Source: Spizellomyces punctatus DAOM BR117 (lineage: Eukaryota; Chytridiomycota; Chytridiomycetes; Spizellomycetales; Spizellomycetaceae). Taken from it: 64,000 nucleotides of DNA. The notes below the pieces were generated by a model, which saw only the letters and a list, made by a program, of their open reading frames with translations, was not told the origin of the DNA and searched no databases. Location of the stretch: the NCBI RefSeq assembly GCF_000182565.1, contig NW_015971542.1, positions 1,094,540 through 1,158,539 of the forward strand, in the 5' to 3' direction. A program made the translations under genes and the position numbers. This document shows positions 22,087 to 33,842 of the stretch, piece after piece (the first letter of the stretch is position 1; each line of letters opens with the position of its first letter).

Positions 22087-23063
22087 TTAGATGGCTTCGG
22101 TCAAGAGCCGGTTGAGCTTGCTGATCTTGGACGAGACGGACAGGTCAATGGTCTTGTCTCCAAAGTCAATGACGAGACCACCCAAGATGTTGGGGTCGAC
22201 CTAAAGACACATGTTAGACTGGCATCGTTCTAAAAAACGAAAACACAAAGCATTTACCTTGTTCGTGAGGATCAATTTGGCGTCCTTGTCGAGGAGGTTG
22301 CTCTTTTGCAAGATGCCTTGAAGTTGGCGCGAGGTCTTGGCGTCCAATTCCTGTTTCGAGGGTCAGATATCGATTAGTAACGGTGTTTCATCTCTTTGCC
22401 CGTCCGTTTCTGTAGGATCCATGTCATTTCACATTGAGCAGGCCAGCCAACTGGGAGCGTTGGCTTCGATCCTTTCAACCCTCCTCTCATTATGTCTTCC
22501 CACCCCACCTAGTATTCATTCCAACCCACCTTTGCAGAGATAACGGTAACTGGAACCTCGCGACGGTACGCAGCCATCAACTGCTCAAAAGCCCCCAAAA
22601 TCTTGCTGGTCTGGTCCAAACGACCATTCTCAGCCAACAAGTCAAAAAAGTTGCGAGTAATCTCCGACACACGGCCTTGGACAAGACTCTGCACAATGCT
22701 CTTCTTGGCCTTCTTGTCCACAAGAGGCGATTCCAACAATGTCTTTGTCTTGGGGTCCTTGTCCAAAGTGGCCTTGAGTTTGACGAGCTCGCTTTCGACG
22801 GATTCCAGTGCACCCTTCTTTTGGGCGGCAGAGTAGAGAGCTGTGGCATAGCGACCTTCGATACCGTGGAGAGCCAACGGGATTTGAGACGAGGCGGGGG
22901 CACTGGCGTAGGCACGGACAGCCTGTAGGCAAAAAGTGATGAACGGTTAACCCTCGGTTTTTCTTGTCATGCCCCATCATAAACCGTTAGAACCATCATC
23001 TCAACCTACCTGGCTCAACGGCGCACTCTTGACCAGAGCCGCAGATCTCCTGAATACGTTCAT
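22087..23063 (-). CDS. ATP5: ATP synthase OSCP subunit (subunit 5)
   Basis: Stalk subunit linking F1 to the peripheral stator of mitochondrial ATP synthase. Four exons (23063-23010, 22922-22530, 22350-22258, 22200-22087) give 217 residues. It begins with an Arg-rich presequence ([18 protein letters not shown]). Family features: [49 protein letters not shown], and the C-terminal [20 protein letters not shown]. The intron splitting the presequence from the mature part contains a normal donor and acceptor. Divergent from the J-protein gene at 23308; a CACGTG lies between them near 23204. Confidence 0.94.
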
Positions 23064-23307
23064 GATGTGCAGATTACGACAAAGGAAATGTTGCGAACCT
23101 ATCGCGTTTCGTCCTGCTAAATGGGCCCTTCCCTTCTCCAAGACCCTCCAATGTGGAAGACGTCGGGCCGTCCTCGTTGCCATGGATATTCTCCAACTGT
23201 CACGTGGTGTCACGAGACAAATGACTGCGCGCAGCTGGTTGAGTCTTTGCATAAGGCCAAGATGGTTTTGGGCTTCTTGCATAGAAGTTAGATTTTATCC
23301 CTTGACC

Positions 23308-24404
23308 ATGGCATCTTCAGAGCACGACTATTACGCCCTTTTGGGTGTAACATATGAAGCGACCGCTCAGGAGATAAAGAAGGCATATCGAAAGAATGCC
23401 TTAAAGTATCATCCCGACAAGGTCGGCGCAGATAATGAGCAAGCAGGTATTGTTAATTGGTGAGCACATGATAACTTTAGTTATTCAACTGCTAACAATG
23501 TCATCATTTGACATGTTCAAACAAACACAGCGGAAATGTTTCATCTCCTTACCCTCGCATCCGATACTCTCGCCGATCCAACCAAAAAATCCGCCTACGA
23601 CACCCTCCACAAATCCCGCATCGCCCAGAAACGAAAACTAGAGCAAATGGACTCTCACCTCCGCAAAGCGCGTCAAGATCTCAATGACCGCGAACAAGCA
23701 GCGAAACGCGCCAAAGATACGGCCTTTATGGCGGCCGTGCAGCGTAAAAATGAGATTGATCGATTAAGGGAGGAAGGACAACGGAAAGTACATGCAGCTG
23801 AGGAGCAACGGAGACAAATGTTTACGGCAAAAGTGGACGCTGCGAAACATGAAGCAAATTTGCGAAAAGTGCGAGAAGGGGCCAGTGTCATGGACTGTAC
23901 GCTCAAAGTCAAGTGGAAAAAGAAGTATGCGGATTTTACCAAAGAAGATTTGGAGATGGTTTTTGGAAAGTACGGAAAAGTAGAGTCTGTTATAATGTCC
24001 AGTAAGGGAAAGGGAACGGCCATGGTCATTTTTGACTCTTTACTGGATGCGGTATGTACCATATTCGCGCATTTGCACTTTTGTTTGGCGCCGTCCCTGG
24101 ACTCATCGCTTTGTTTTTTAATTGTTAGAGGTCCGTCATGAAGGATCAAGCATCTCCAAATTTCCGCAATCTTCAGGTAGTTTGGGCCGCTGGTGAGGAG
24201 CCATCCATTCTTAAGAGTCTAGATTTGGATCCGCCATCTGAGAAGGGCACAACACAAACGGGCACCACATCCGAAGAAACCAAATCAGCTGGATCTGAAT
24301 TTGGATTCGGATTTACTGGATTTGCAGCTGGTGATGCAGATGATGATTATGAAACGATTACCCTTCTCAAAATGCAGCAAGCTGCAAAGACGGCTAGCAC
24401 ATGA
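23308..24404 (+). CDS. DNAJC17/Cwc23-like J-domain and RRM protein
   Basis: Three exons (23308-23446, 23531-24051, 24129-24404) give 311 residues. J domain at ~5-75 with the HPD motif (LKYHPDKVG) and [20 protein letters not shown]; a long charged coiled coil (~85-185); then an RRM-like fold ([41 protein letters not shown]). This J-coil-RRM order is that of DNAJC17 and the spliceosomal Cwc23/Cwf23, which helps Prp43-driven spliceosome disassembly. The C-terminal tail is acidic. Confident on family; role in splicing is inferred. Confidence 0.9.
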
Positions 24405-24565
24405 TTGGGCATACTCGAAATGTCTTTTGCTTTCATCCCTGTGCAAAGATGGAATGCCTCGACAACGATATGCAAATCGAATCCCTGTTCACGCGTCATC
24501 ACGCGTGATCGGGCTAGAATCCATTTGCAGATATCATCTATTCACACGCACTCCATGAAGGTAGT

Positions 24566-26215
24566 TCACATGGTTCCTCGAGGACCAAACTTATCCAAGG
24601 CCCGTACACCCTGTTCCTGCCACTCTTGCTTCGATACCCAGAACGCCTCTCTGTTCTGCATAATACCTGCCAACACGGCACCACCCAAGAAAACGGCGTG
24701 TTTACGATTCGGTGGGTCTGCGACCTTTATCTTGAATTTCTGTTACGACAAAAACGGTTATCATGGGTTGCGAAAATTGTGCTAGTTGAACGCAACAGAA
24801 ACTTACACTCAACCGGGATGTGTCTCCCTTCAAGACTCGCTCCAAGTATAGCTGCTTTAGCTCCTTTTCCATGCGACTGGGAAGACCAGGGTACATAGAG
24901 GTTCCGCCAGATAGTACAATTTGCTTGAAGAGTTCAGGGCGGATATCAATGTCAGCTGATTGGATAGTGTTGAATAGGAGCTCTGTATCACAATCAATAA
25001 TGCAATTAATGCAGTGCCTCCACTCATTCCACGAGTCATTTTCTCAATATACCTGCAACTCCAGGGGATTCAACATCTACGAGATGTGGTGAAAAGAGAG
25101 CCTCGGGAGCTTGGAAACGCTCTGCACCAACTTTGATCACGCGACCGTCCGGTAGCTATGATGCGTGAACTTGTAAATGATTCGCATGACTCCTATTCTC
25201 AACTCGCAGATCACCTACCGTATACTGCTCTACCAAAACAGTTGTATCATTGGCTAATCGTTGTTCTAAATCTAGGTCATATCTGCGATAGATAGTACAC
25301 AGTGAGCTGGGGTTCCACGTACCACGCGAAATGGAATAACAATAGCATACCCAACGTAACAAAGCTTCTCTTTCAGCGTACGGACAGTTTCAAAATCGGC
25401 CGTTCGGTTGAAAGCATAACCGCGCAAGAGCAAAAGCTTGATGAGATACCGTGTGATGTCGCGACCAGCAACGTCCAAACGGCGGATCAAGTGAGGAAGT
25501 GCGTATCCGTCATACACAGGTACAATGTGCGTCACACCATCACCAGAGTCTACTACAACTCCGGTTTGCATTCCTGATAAAGCCACAGTTAAATATATGT
25601 AATCTGGAAGAGATGCATCAGGGTTAAAGCATTCATACCTTGAGCGTAGAGGGTCAATACGGCCTGAATCGCAACATACACTCCATTGAAGCCATAGTGT
25701 TCAAACATCGTTTCACACATCCTTTCCCGATTGCGCTTTGGATTCATTGCCGGTTCAGTCAACATTATTTTATGGTCAGCGTAATTGGTAATCTTCAATT
25801 TTTCTTGAAATGTGTAGTCCCACAGATGAAGCATATCGTCCCAGTTTCGTACAATGCCGTTCTCCATTGGATACGCCATTTGGAGCATGCTTCTCACAGC
25901 AGCTGCCTCATCCCCAACCATGATATCTTTCAACTGAACATCTCCAATAGCTTCTTCCGACCGAATAATGGGACGTCCAATTACAGCCGGGAATATTGCT
26001 TCAGGAAAATTGGCACCAGCAAAACCGCATTTGACAAACTGTAGAGAAGAAAGCGTAAGGAGGTGTTGACTTGATTGACGCGTCACAACAATGAAAGAAG
26101 CGCCAGTAGGCGTGGCACCACCCAAGGGAATGCCGTAAATGTATCAAGAATTGGATAAGAGGCCCCTGCTTACCCCAGTCCCGTTATCGCAGACGACGAT
26201 TTCTCTCGTGGCCAT
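24566..26215 (-). CDS. ARP2: Actin-related protein 2 (Arp2/3 complex)
   Basis: Core subunit of the Arp2/3 complex that nucleates branched actin. Seven exons (26215-26174, 26038-25639, 25573-25351, 25282-25219, 25155-25053, 24982-24807, 24739-24566) join in phase to give 393 residues. The nucleotide-binding fold shows [27 protein letters not shown] and [20 protein letters not shown]. Arp2-specific features include [60 protein letters not shown] and [20 protein letters not shown]. Length matches the family. Divergent from mL38 across ~360 bp. Confidence 0.96.
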
Positions 26216-26573
26216 GGTTAATAGACGATCAGGAGAAGGTGTGGGTCTGCTAGTGAAACGGATGTCTCTGCTCTCTGCTGGCTTCCTTCACAATCACAAC
26301 ACCTCACAAGAAGATTGCAAACTAAGATAAAGGGCTGGACGAGGCTGGGTTACACTGTGGAGTCCAGATAGATGGCCTGCTGCCTGTTGTGATGGCGATG
26401 GCTAACAGTCAAGGCGCTTGGCACGCCATCATGCGCGGAACGCCACGACATCCTATCACTGTGCCATTCTAAACTGGCACAGCCACTGTGTTATTTAGGG
26501 AAACCATGGGGACGTGAAAACCGACATCGAGAAATCTGCTGGACTGAACAACTGATCGCTGGTTTCCAACACA
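26216..26573. promoter_or_regulatory. Shared promoter region between ARP2 and mL38
   Basis: Divergent intergenic region of 358 bp with no further gene. No clear TATA box is visible. Confidence 0.45.
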
Positions 26574-28304
26574 ATGTCGCTCGTTTCGTGGAGACGAGGC
26601 CCCGCTCTCCTTCGGCAAACGTGCGCTGCCACATCCTTCCGTCGTGCGTACGCAACGGTTGGAGCAGATCGCGCATACGATTTGGCTTTGCAGGTTTTGG
26701 AGTCAGAACGTAATGCAGTACGAACTCAGATCGCGGAGCTCGAACGACAAGAGAAAGATGGAAAGATTGGAGAGAAAGAACAGATAAATCTGACCAAGAA
26801 GCGCGTGGAGCTTGCCTACAGCGATTTGGCCAATCATGCCGCCTTTGCCAGTGGAGAAGGTATATCAAATGATGCTCATTGGGATAAAGGTTGCGTTATT
26901 GAACTAAACTCTGCTACCACGTTAAAAAGTCGATTTGACCAAGGACGTGTTCGCCTCAATGCACCACCGCCGGTGGCGATCCTTTTTGGTTCCACAATTA
27001 CTCAAACTTGAAGAAGAGCACCGGGTGATTGGCGATGCCCTTCCTGCGCGCATTGCACCGGAAGTCAACTTTGAAGTCAATTTCCAAAACACCAAATGGC
27101 TCTGCCCTTACGGCCAGCCTGTTCCACCAGTATGGACGCTTTACTCACCTGAATTAATTATCACCACGGGTGATGATAAGCTCCGACACTTTACGATAGC
27201 GTTGGTGGATTTGGACCGTCCCGAGCTTGAAACGCAGTCCTATGAAGAGTGGTGCCATTGGCTTGTAACCGATATTCCAGTACAAAACCGTCTCGTAATT
27301 CCCGGTGGATCCTCACCTCTTCTTCAACCTGCATCTGACAGCGTCCAAAAATCACTTGCTGGTGCGACCTTTGTTCCCTCCCAACCTGCCCAAGAACCCA
27401 ATATTCCCGGAAATGTCGTCTTCCCTTACGTTCCCGCCCACCCTCCGGCATCAAATCCGCGTAAAGTGCATCGGTACTTCTTTGCGGTGTTGGAGCAGCC
27501 TACACCGAGTTTAAAGATTGATATGGAGAGCGTGAAGCAACAGGCGATTGCGGTGGCTGAGCAGTTGAAGAAGAGGGAAGGCAAGAAGGATATTCCCATG
27601 TGGCAGAAGAGTGTTGAGGGCGAGGGGGAGAAGAAATTGATGGTCCGGGAGAGGTAGGTGGCCCCATTGATACGATAATCAAATGAGACATCTGACATAT
27701 TCATAACCTCGCAGAGGCGTCCTGTTCCCTACTACCAAGTTCATAAATCAGTATGGTCTCGAGCTGAAAGGTCATGGCTTCTTCACAGCTGGTTGGGATA
27801 TCCACACCCCTGCCGTATTCTCTCGATTAGGTAAGAACTTCGTGAGTATCATTGAGTTTTGAATGAGAACTTGAACTAGTTGGGTCAGGTATCCACGAGC
27901 CGGTGTATGGGAAAATTGGCAACCAGACGCCTACTGAAACTGTGCGACAGCTCGAGACAGCAACGGAGCTTGCGGCCAGCTTGCCAGCACCATTGGCATC
28001 TCTTTCCACCCAAGCCCTAAGAAGTCTCAATTACGCCGAACGACCACGCGTCGCCCCTGCTAGATTGGCGACGCAGCGTGGGCTGGAAGCTGAAGCTCGG
28101 CGAGACAAGGAGGCCGCTGCAGGTCGGAAAAAGGGCAAAAAGGAGGTGGCGCGTCCTCCAGCAGGTCTGAAAAAGACCCCGCGGTTGACGGCTCTTGGTG
28201 CAGCTGCCATGGTCAGAACCAAGGAAGGCGATATCGCACAGGGTTACAAAGGAGAGCTTGTGCGAAGTGTGAAGGAGAAGCGGTATAGGTACAAGAATGT
28301 GTAG
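26574..28304 (+). CDS. Mitochondrial ribosomal protein mL38 (PEBP-like)
   Basis: Large-subunit mitoribosome protein built on a phosphatidylethanolamine-binding-protein fold. Four exons (26574-26859, 26930-27653, 27715-27830, 27889-28304) give 513 residues. A basic presequence (MSLVSWRRGPALLRQTC, FRRAYA) is followed by a coiled coil. The PEBP part reads WTLYSPELIITTGDDKLRHF, TIALVDLDRPELETQSYEEW and CHWLVTDIPV, with HRYFFAVLEQP further on. The C-terminus is a ~130-residue Arg/Lys/Ala-rich extension. It corresponds to yeast Mrpl35; a canonical PEBP ligand role is not implied. Confidence 0.88.
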
Positions 28305-28427
28305 ATAGCCTAAACTCTTTGCATGCCCATTATACATGAACTATTTAGAAGTTAGGTATTCATCGCACTAGATACAGCCTAACAAAATCCACATGAATCA
28401 ATATCTATTTGAAAGTGATCATGGCTA

Positions 28428-31400
28428 CTACCAGTCATCTACGATATCTTCGTCCAGATCCAACTTGGATAGGTCTGGCAGCTCGTGGATTCCGTTAGAG
28501 TATTCTGAGGCATTTGAGCTTCGTGTCGGCAGTTCCGTAGCTTCCACTTCGTCCACCAAATCAACATTTACATCCTTCTCTCCAAACGCGCGAGCACTGG
28601 CATGGTAATATCCTTTTCGGTAGTTGCATAGGGAATCAAGCAGATGCCGGTGATGGGAAGCTGTGTCCATACGAGCTTCAGTAAGTATTCCGTCATTCAC
28701 GCCATAACTACCATGACTCGTTAACCATGAGTTCGTAGGTGACTTACAAACAGCAGTATTCCATTGACCAGATCCTATGATTGCTGGAGACTGTCTCTGG
28801 GACCGATGGCCTCCCGACACACCATATCCCTCAGGACCTGTCACCACCGAACGGGAGTGCTGCCATTGTCCTGATGTCCCGCTCCACGAAGTCCGAATCG
28901 TTCGTTGCGGCGATCGCATCATTATTCCAAGGAACGGTAGTACATCCGTGCACATGGCTGATGAAGAATATCGGCCTAAAGTCGGAAAGTAGTCAGGTAT
29001 AAACCACACCTCTGCAGAACTCTCTACGCGTATAATGACCTGTCAAATGCATGCCTGGGTTATTTGAACCCCCTGCGCAACCTGCTTTCGTCCAATCAAG
29101 TACCGCCTCCTGTATGCCGCTTTTAAATTCTAGTGTTCGTCTTCTCACCGCCCAATCCTCTGGCCTGTGCATCTGGCGGAATCTTTGAGGGGGAACGGGA
29201 TGGGTGTGGGCGAATAGCAAACCTCGGGATGCGACAGACGCGGCGTACGAAGAGAGTTGCATTTGATGCTACAGATGATATTTCTTGAGGGTGCTGTACC
29301 TTTCTAGAAACCTCACAGACCATTACCTGCCAGTTTCCTGCAAACAAATCTGAGATGCTGAAATATGCACTGGATGTCTGGACTTCTTCTATCTCTACAA
29401 AGAACGATAGACAGTTCTCATGAAGAAAAAGTCCAAACGCTTCCGAGTCAAGATGGGCGCGTTCGAAAGCTTCCTTTGGAGTTGAAGTGGCGTCAGCCCA
29501 CCTCTCGGAGAACAACTATTACCCTTAAAAGCATGTACCTCTGGATTATTCGCCAACGGCGGCCGAAAATGCTCGCTGAGATGGGAAGGTAGCTGCTCGG
29601 GACTTGACTGTGCCAGCATGCTATTCATATCGGATGCTTCCTTGGACGGTAGCTCATCCCCTGTGTAATAGCAAAGTTGAGATTCATCAGAAGTTCATCT
29701 AAACCTTAGTGTCATGCATACGTTTGTTGTAGAGTATCTTTCCAAGTGAATGAAAGAGTGCCAAGTTGGTTTCGCGCGATCCGACGTAATCCAATTGAAG
29801 ATTACTGAATGTTTAGACGTCAGTAGAATTCACATCTGAAGAATTTGACTATCAAAGATCACATACGAATTTTTGACTTTGGGGGTCCGGTTCTTAGCTC
29901 GCGCGCCTTTCCGAGCAGTAGCCGCACTACTTGAGTTGGAGCTGATCCGCAATGTGAGAAACTGGAGGGCATTTATCGCGCAGCGGATATCCCCCCCGCT
30001 TGATTTTGCAATAACCTCAATGCTCTCCTTGTCTGGACGCAGGGAGGAGCGCATCGGCGAACGGAACTCGAGATCCGTAATCCGCGTAAGAGCTTTCACC
30101 AAATAAGTTGGAGCAATCGGATTGAAGCTGAAAAGCAAGGTCATTATAGAGACTTCTACCAAGAAAAAAGCGAGCCATTATTTACGCACCTTATTTGTGT
30201 ATACGCACTGGATGCGCTAACGTCCGCAGGTATTAACGTTCTTACGCTTACAACGTCTGTCCTTCCGTTACTCCTCCTCTCATTGCCATGCTCCACCACA
30301 GTAGTATCGGTAACAATAAATACAAGAGGAAACTGGCTACGCGGAGAGCGGATATAGGCTCGAATCGCTGTATGGAGAGCCGTACGGGTGGAAAGATGGG
30401 CGACATTTGGAAGGTCCTCCACTAAAATGATCTTGCGTGTAGTGGCGCTCGGGGAATGGGTAGGGATAGTCTCTGCATTGAGGGATGCTGAACTGACAAA
30501 GGTAAGGGCAGGTGTCTTACTAGCAGACGCTAGGAAGTTTTGAAATTGCCGAGTCAAAGATATATATCCCGCCTGCCATCGTCGATCTTTGGATGGGGCA
30601 ACAAGATGAGTAGAGAACAAAGGATAGCAAGGGTCCGTCTCAATACCTTCGTCGACATCCGCGTGCATATCGTCTTCATTTAGCTTTATCATGTTTGTAT
30701 TTATTGGGTTACTCCATTCAAGGATCTCAAAGTTCATTTCCTTAGATAGCGTCCGTAGGACTGCAGTTTTGCCCGCTCCAGATGGACCCGTTAATACAAG
30801 GAGCTTCGCTGTCTAGGCAGATCATCATTAAATTCGTCTTTGCTAGCGCGCTATTGAGATGCCTAACAGCCAAACGCACTTGTCCCTTGCTACGTCGCAG
30901 TCCATCTGCAGTGGACAGGGCATCGACGAGCCATTTTTTCACGTCGGAAACCTTCTTGTTATTCACAGCAAGTTCATTCTGATCCATCTAGTTTAGTACA
31001 CCAATATGAGTGGGCTTCAATTAGAAGACAAAGCTTACCTCTGACAGTGGGTGGTATTTGTCAATCCACAGCTGCGTTTCTAATTGAACATGTTCTGCAA
31101 CATGAGTTCATCTGACCATATATCTACAGATGAAACAATCCCCTCTAACCTTGTTGGGGGCTAGATGCACGACGCTCTGGCAAGGGAGCGCTTGGGATAA
31201 TCCAGCGCTGGGATAATTATTTTAAGGTGTGATACACATTACACTATCATAGTTTGGTTACCTACTTGAAGACCTGATGGTGCAGTGGTTTGCTCTCGCT
31301 GGAGGTTGGCTGCTTGATCATCCTTCTGCAGTTTGCGTCGCTTAGGGACAGCTTTGCTACCTTCGTCCGTGGAAATTTTCACCTCGCAGTTGACCTTCAC

Positions 31401-32021
31401 AGTCTCCGTTACCAGTCGCTTAGACCTCCGCAGAATTTTGTCTTCAACAGGCGAGAACTCCGCGGTTGTGGTTGGCATTGTCTCATGTAAAGTTTCATCT
31501 TTTTCTGTGGCATCTCGGGAAGAATTTGAAGGTTCAGTAGAAGGTGGAATGCATGATTCGCGTGTTATCTCCAAGGAGAGGTTCTGTGTATTGGCATATG
31601 ACATCTCTTCCATTGGATCAATCAGCGTTGTGGGTTCTTCCAAGATGGTTTCATGGCTTCGAAGTTGCTCGACGGGTATCGCTTTCTTGATTTTCAGCTT
31701 TGGGGTCTTGTCCTTAGAAACACTCTCTCTCTTGCGAGATCTCACGACTCTCTCCTTTCTGACTTCTTCCACCAGTAACGGGGTTTTGGGTCGGTCACCG
31801 GTGCCTTCGTCAGCAAACGCGGCATCTGTCGCTTCCGATGGTGCGCGTCGGCGCTGGCGTCGTAAGGATCTCAACGACAGTGTATCATCTTTCTCAGTAG
31901 CATTTCCCTGTCGGAGAAGCTCTGATCGCTCGTCCACAGTAGTCGCATCCGAATCGGAAGAGACCACACGGCGGGTTCTCCTTCGAACCTGCGAGTGCGT
32001 TTCAGCCTTTGAATTCAGCAA
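28428..32021 (-). CDS. RAD17: Checkpoint clamp loader Rad17 (Rad24 of yeast)
   Basis: AAA+ subunit that loads the 9-1-1 clamp at damaged DNA. The N-terminal exon (32021-31270) is basic and disordered. Then follow RWIIPSAPLPERR, LETQLWIDKYHPLSE and MDQNELAVNNKKVSDVKKWL, and the Walker A motif LVLTGPSGAGKTAVL (near 30775). KIILVEDLPN is Walker B, matching the VEDxPN form typical of Rad17. Further conserved parts: GGDIRCAINALQFL, LALFHSLGKILYNK, LDSEAFGLFLHENCLSFF and SYAASVASRGLLF. Clear introns include 30189-30128, 29866-29805, 29721-29661, 29538-29516 and 29326-29269. Splicing of the last third (29039-28700) is uncertain, and no good ATG opens the first exon: the 5' end is unresolved and probably lies upstream beyond another intron. 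It ends in an acidic DEDIVDDW tail. Confidence 0.85.
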
Positions 32022-32266
32022 AGTTGGCCTTTACACCCATTCTATTACTCATACATCTGTGGAAACCTTACCATTCAAGACAGAATAGGGCTCCCGACTC
32101 TCATAGATCGCGATTTAAACCTGAATTATAAGCGAGGCAGAGCCAAAGCCGGAGTTTGCTGGTTCCAAATGGAGTCAATTTTGGTTGGAGCCGTTGGATC
32201 TTATCGTGCTGAGATTCAAATTCATTGGACGCGCACTTGCTGCCTGACCAACCTTGGAACAGGGCT

Positions 32267-32948
32267 ATGTCCATCCCGACGACACCGTCTGAATCTCCAT
32301 CAGAGCAGACGTTCGAAGAGAAGCTGCAAGAGTATGTAGACGCCTTACTGCGTCTGGGGATCAGCGTACACGATTTTGAACCTGAGAACGCCGAGTCACT
32401 GTTTGACCAAATGTAGGTGTGACGAATCGTAGGTGGGGGTCTCAGGCCAGTTGCGGAGTGCCGATTCACGCTAAGCGAATGCGACGAACGGACATGGGCA
32501 CTGGGGAATGTCTAGTGAATGGATGACTGTTTTGGGTCGATTGCACTGGAAAAAAGTGCGAGATCCTTTTACAATGTTCAGATCCGCTTACCAAACCCCG
32601 ATTTGATGACAGAGACGGCCTTGTTGACGATCTCAACGAACTCAATGCTCTCAAAGAGCAGGTCGATATTGAAGTTCCTGGAAATGTCCTAGAGTAGGTC
32701 ATTTGTACCATTCACAATGCGCTCTGGTGCACGTCTAAAGCAGCCGCCTGACATAGCCAGGTGGAGGATGGCGCCAACCCGGACATTCTCGTGAGAGATT
32801 GGGCTCAGACGCTTGTGGACAAAAATCAAAAGACGCACGGTCATATATGTGCTCTACAGGTGTGTTCTTCCCAGTTCGTGATGGTGTACGGTATCACTTA
32901 TAGGGAGCCGACTATAGGAGTTACATGACCAAATACAGAATGAAATGA
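32267..32948 (+). CDS. MED10: Mediator subunit 10
   Basis: Middle-module subunit of Mediator, the bridge between activators and RNA polymerase II. Four exons (32267-32412, 32613-32693, 32757-32859, 32904-32948) join in phase to give 124 residues. Family signature: FEEKLQEYVDALLRLGISVH, DFEPENAESLFDQI, then LVDDLNELNALKEQVDIEVP and QVEDGANPDILVRDWAQTLV ending DKNQKTHGH. The length is slightly short for Med10, the shortness being at the C-terminus (DYRSYMTKYRMK). The introns are weakly marked but the phases all agree. Confidence 0.85.
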
Positions 32949-33503
32949 ACTTGCATTTTCCAAATCTAATTCCCGATCACCCAAATCCGTCAATATCAGA
33001 ACCCATCCCTTCATCACAATCACTTCCATCCCCACTGCATGCCATCAAGTCGGAGGTTCCCCAGCTATCATCGACAAAGCAGGAACCAGTCACATCAACT
33101 CTTGTGGAGGATACAGCACCCACGTAGTGGGCTTGTCCTAGCTGCTTACTATCCGTGTTCCAATAGTGCAAATCTCTTACTATGGGTAGGTTCAAAATTA
33201 GTGTCGCCTCTCTACGGAGGTGGACGATACGATTTGCATAATGTCAATACTTAATGGAGGGTGCAGTTGCAAATACATCACTACTTTTGCATATACTGTT
33301 TTGTAATGAAAGAATCGAGCATCCAACAAGGTTGGCATTTGACCTTTGAGAAACAATTACACGTTGGATCAAAATGGTGGATTTGCGAATGTCGCGTCTG
33401 GTTAACCACCAACGTCCACCTCAGTCATTCTGCAAGTCTTTTTGACATCCATTTTACTCCTCATCTCCCCAAAGACTTTTGAACCAACATCAAAAGCCAA
33501 CCT

Positions 33504-33842
33504 ATGCAGCCACGATCGCCATCTGCATCCACAAAGGTGCTGATTAGAACACAGAGACAGCGCTCTGTCATATTGAGCTTAGTCGGGGAAGTGGTAAGTT
33601 GCCATCTTCTGCATTTTGAACACCTGTTTTCGAGCACTGGGCAGAAAATTAAACCACTAGGTTACTTTTGCTGAACGTAGATAATGGACTGGGCAATCGT
33701 ACCGTTTCTGAACGGATTTTTTTTTGGCGCTATTAACACCTTGACACGACGAGCTTGGAACGCACGCCGTTTTGCGCGGACAGGGCAACCTTCAACCTCG
33801 AAAGCTGGTGTGGCGGTCGAGATGGCCAGGGAGGTTGTATGA
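33504..33842 (+). CDS. Small membrane protein, Mim1-like candidate
   Basis: Two exons (33504-33593, 33681-33842; donor GTAAGT, acceptor CGTAG) encode 83 residues. A basic N-terminus (MQPRSPSASTKVLIRTQRQR) is followed by SVILSLVGEV and one hydrophobic segment, WAIVPFLNGFFFGAINTL. Yeast Mim1, the outer-mitochondrial-membrane insertase, has a single helix with a similar LPFINGMMLGF pattern, so a Mim1 relation is proposed from that short stretch. The C-terminal 30 residues are basic and polar. The family call is tentative; that this is a real spliced gene is more likely than not. Confidence 0.45.

Noticed and set aside
32945-33127. A 60-codon ATG frame overlapping the MED10 stop codon
   Set aside because: Ser/Pro-rich with no domain; MED10 already ends in phase at 32948, and no splice joins the two.
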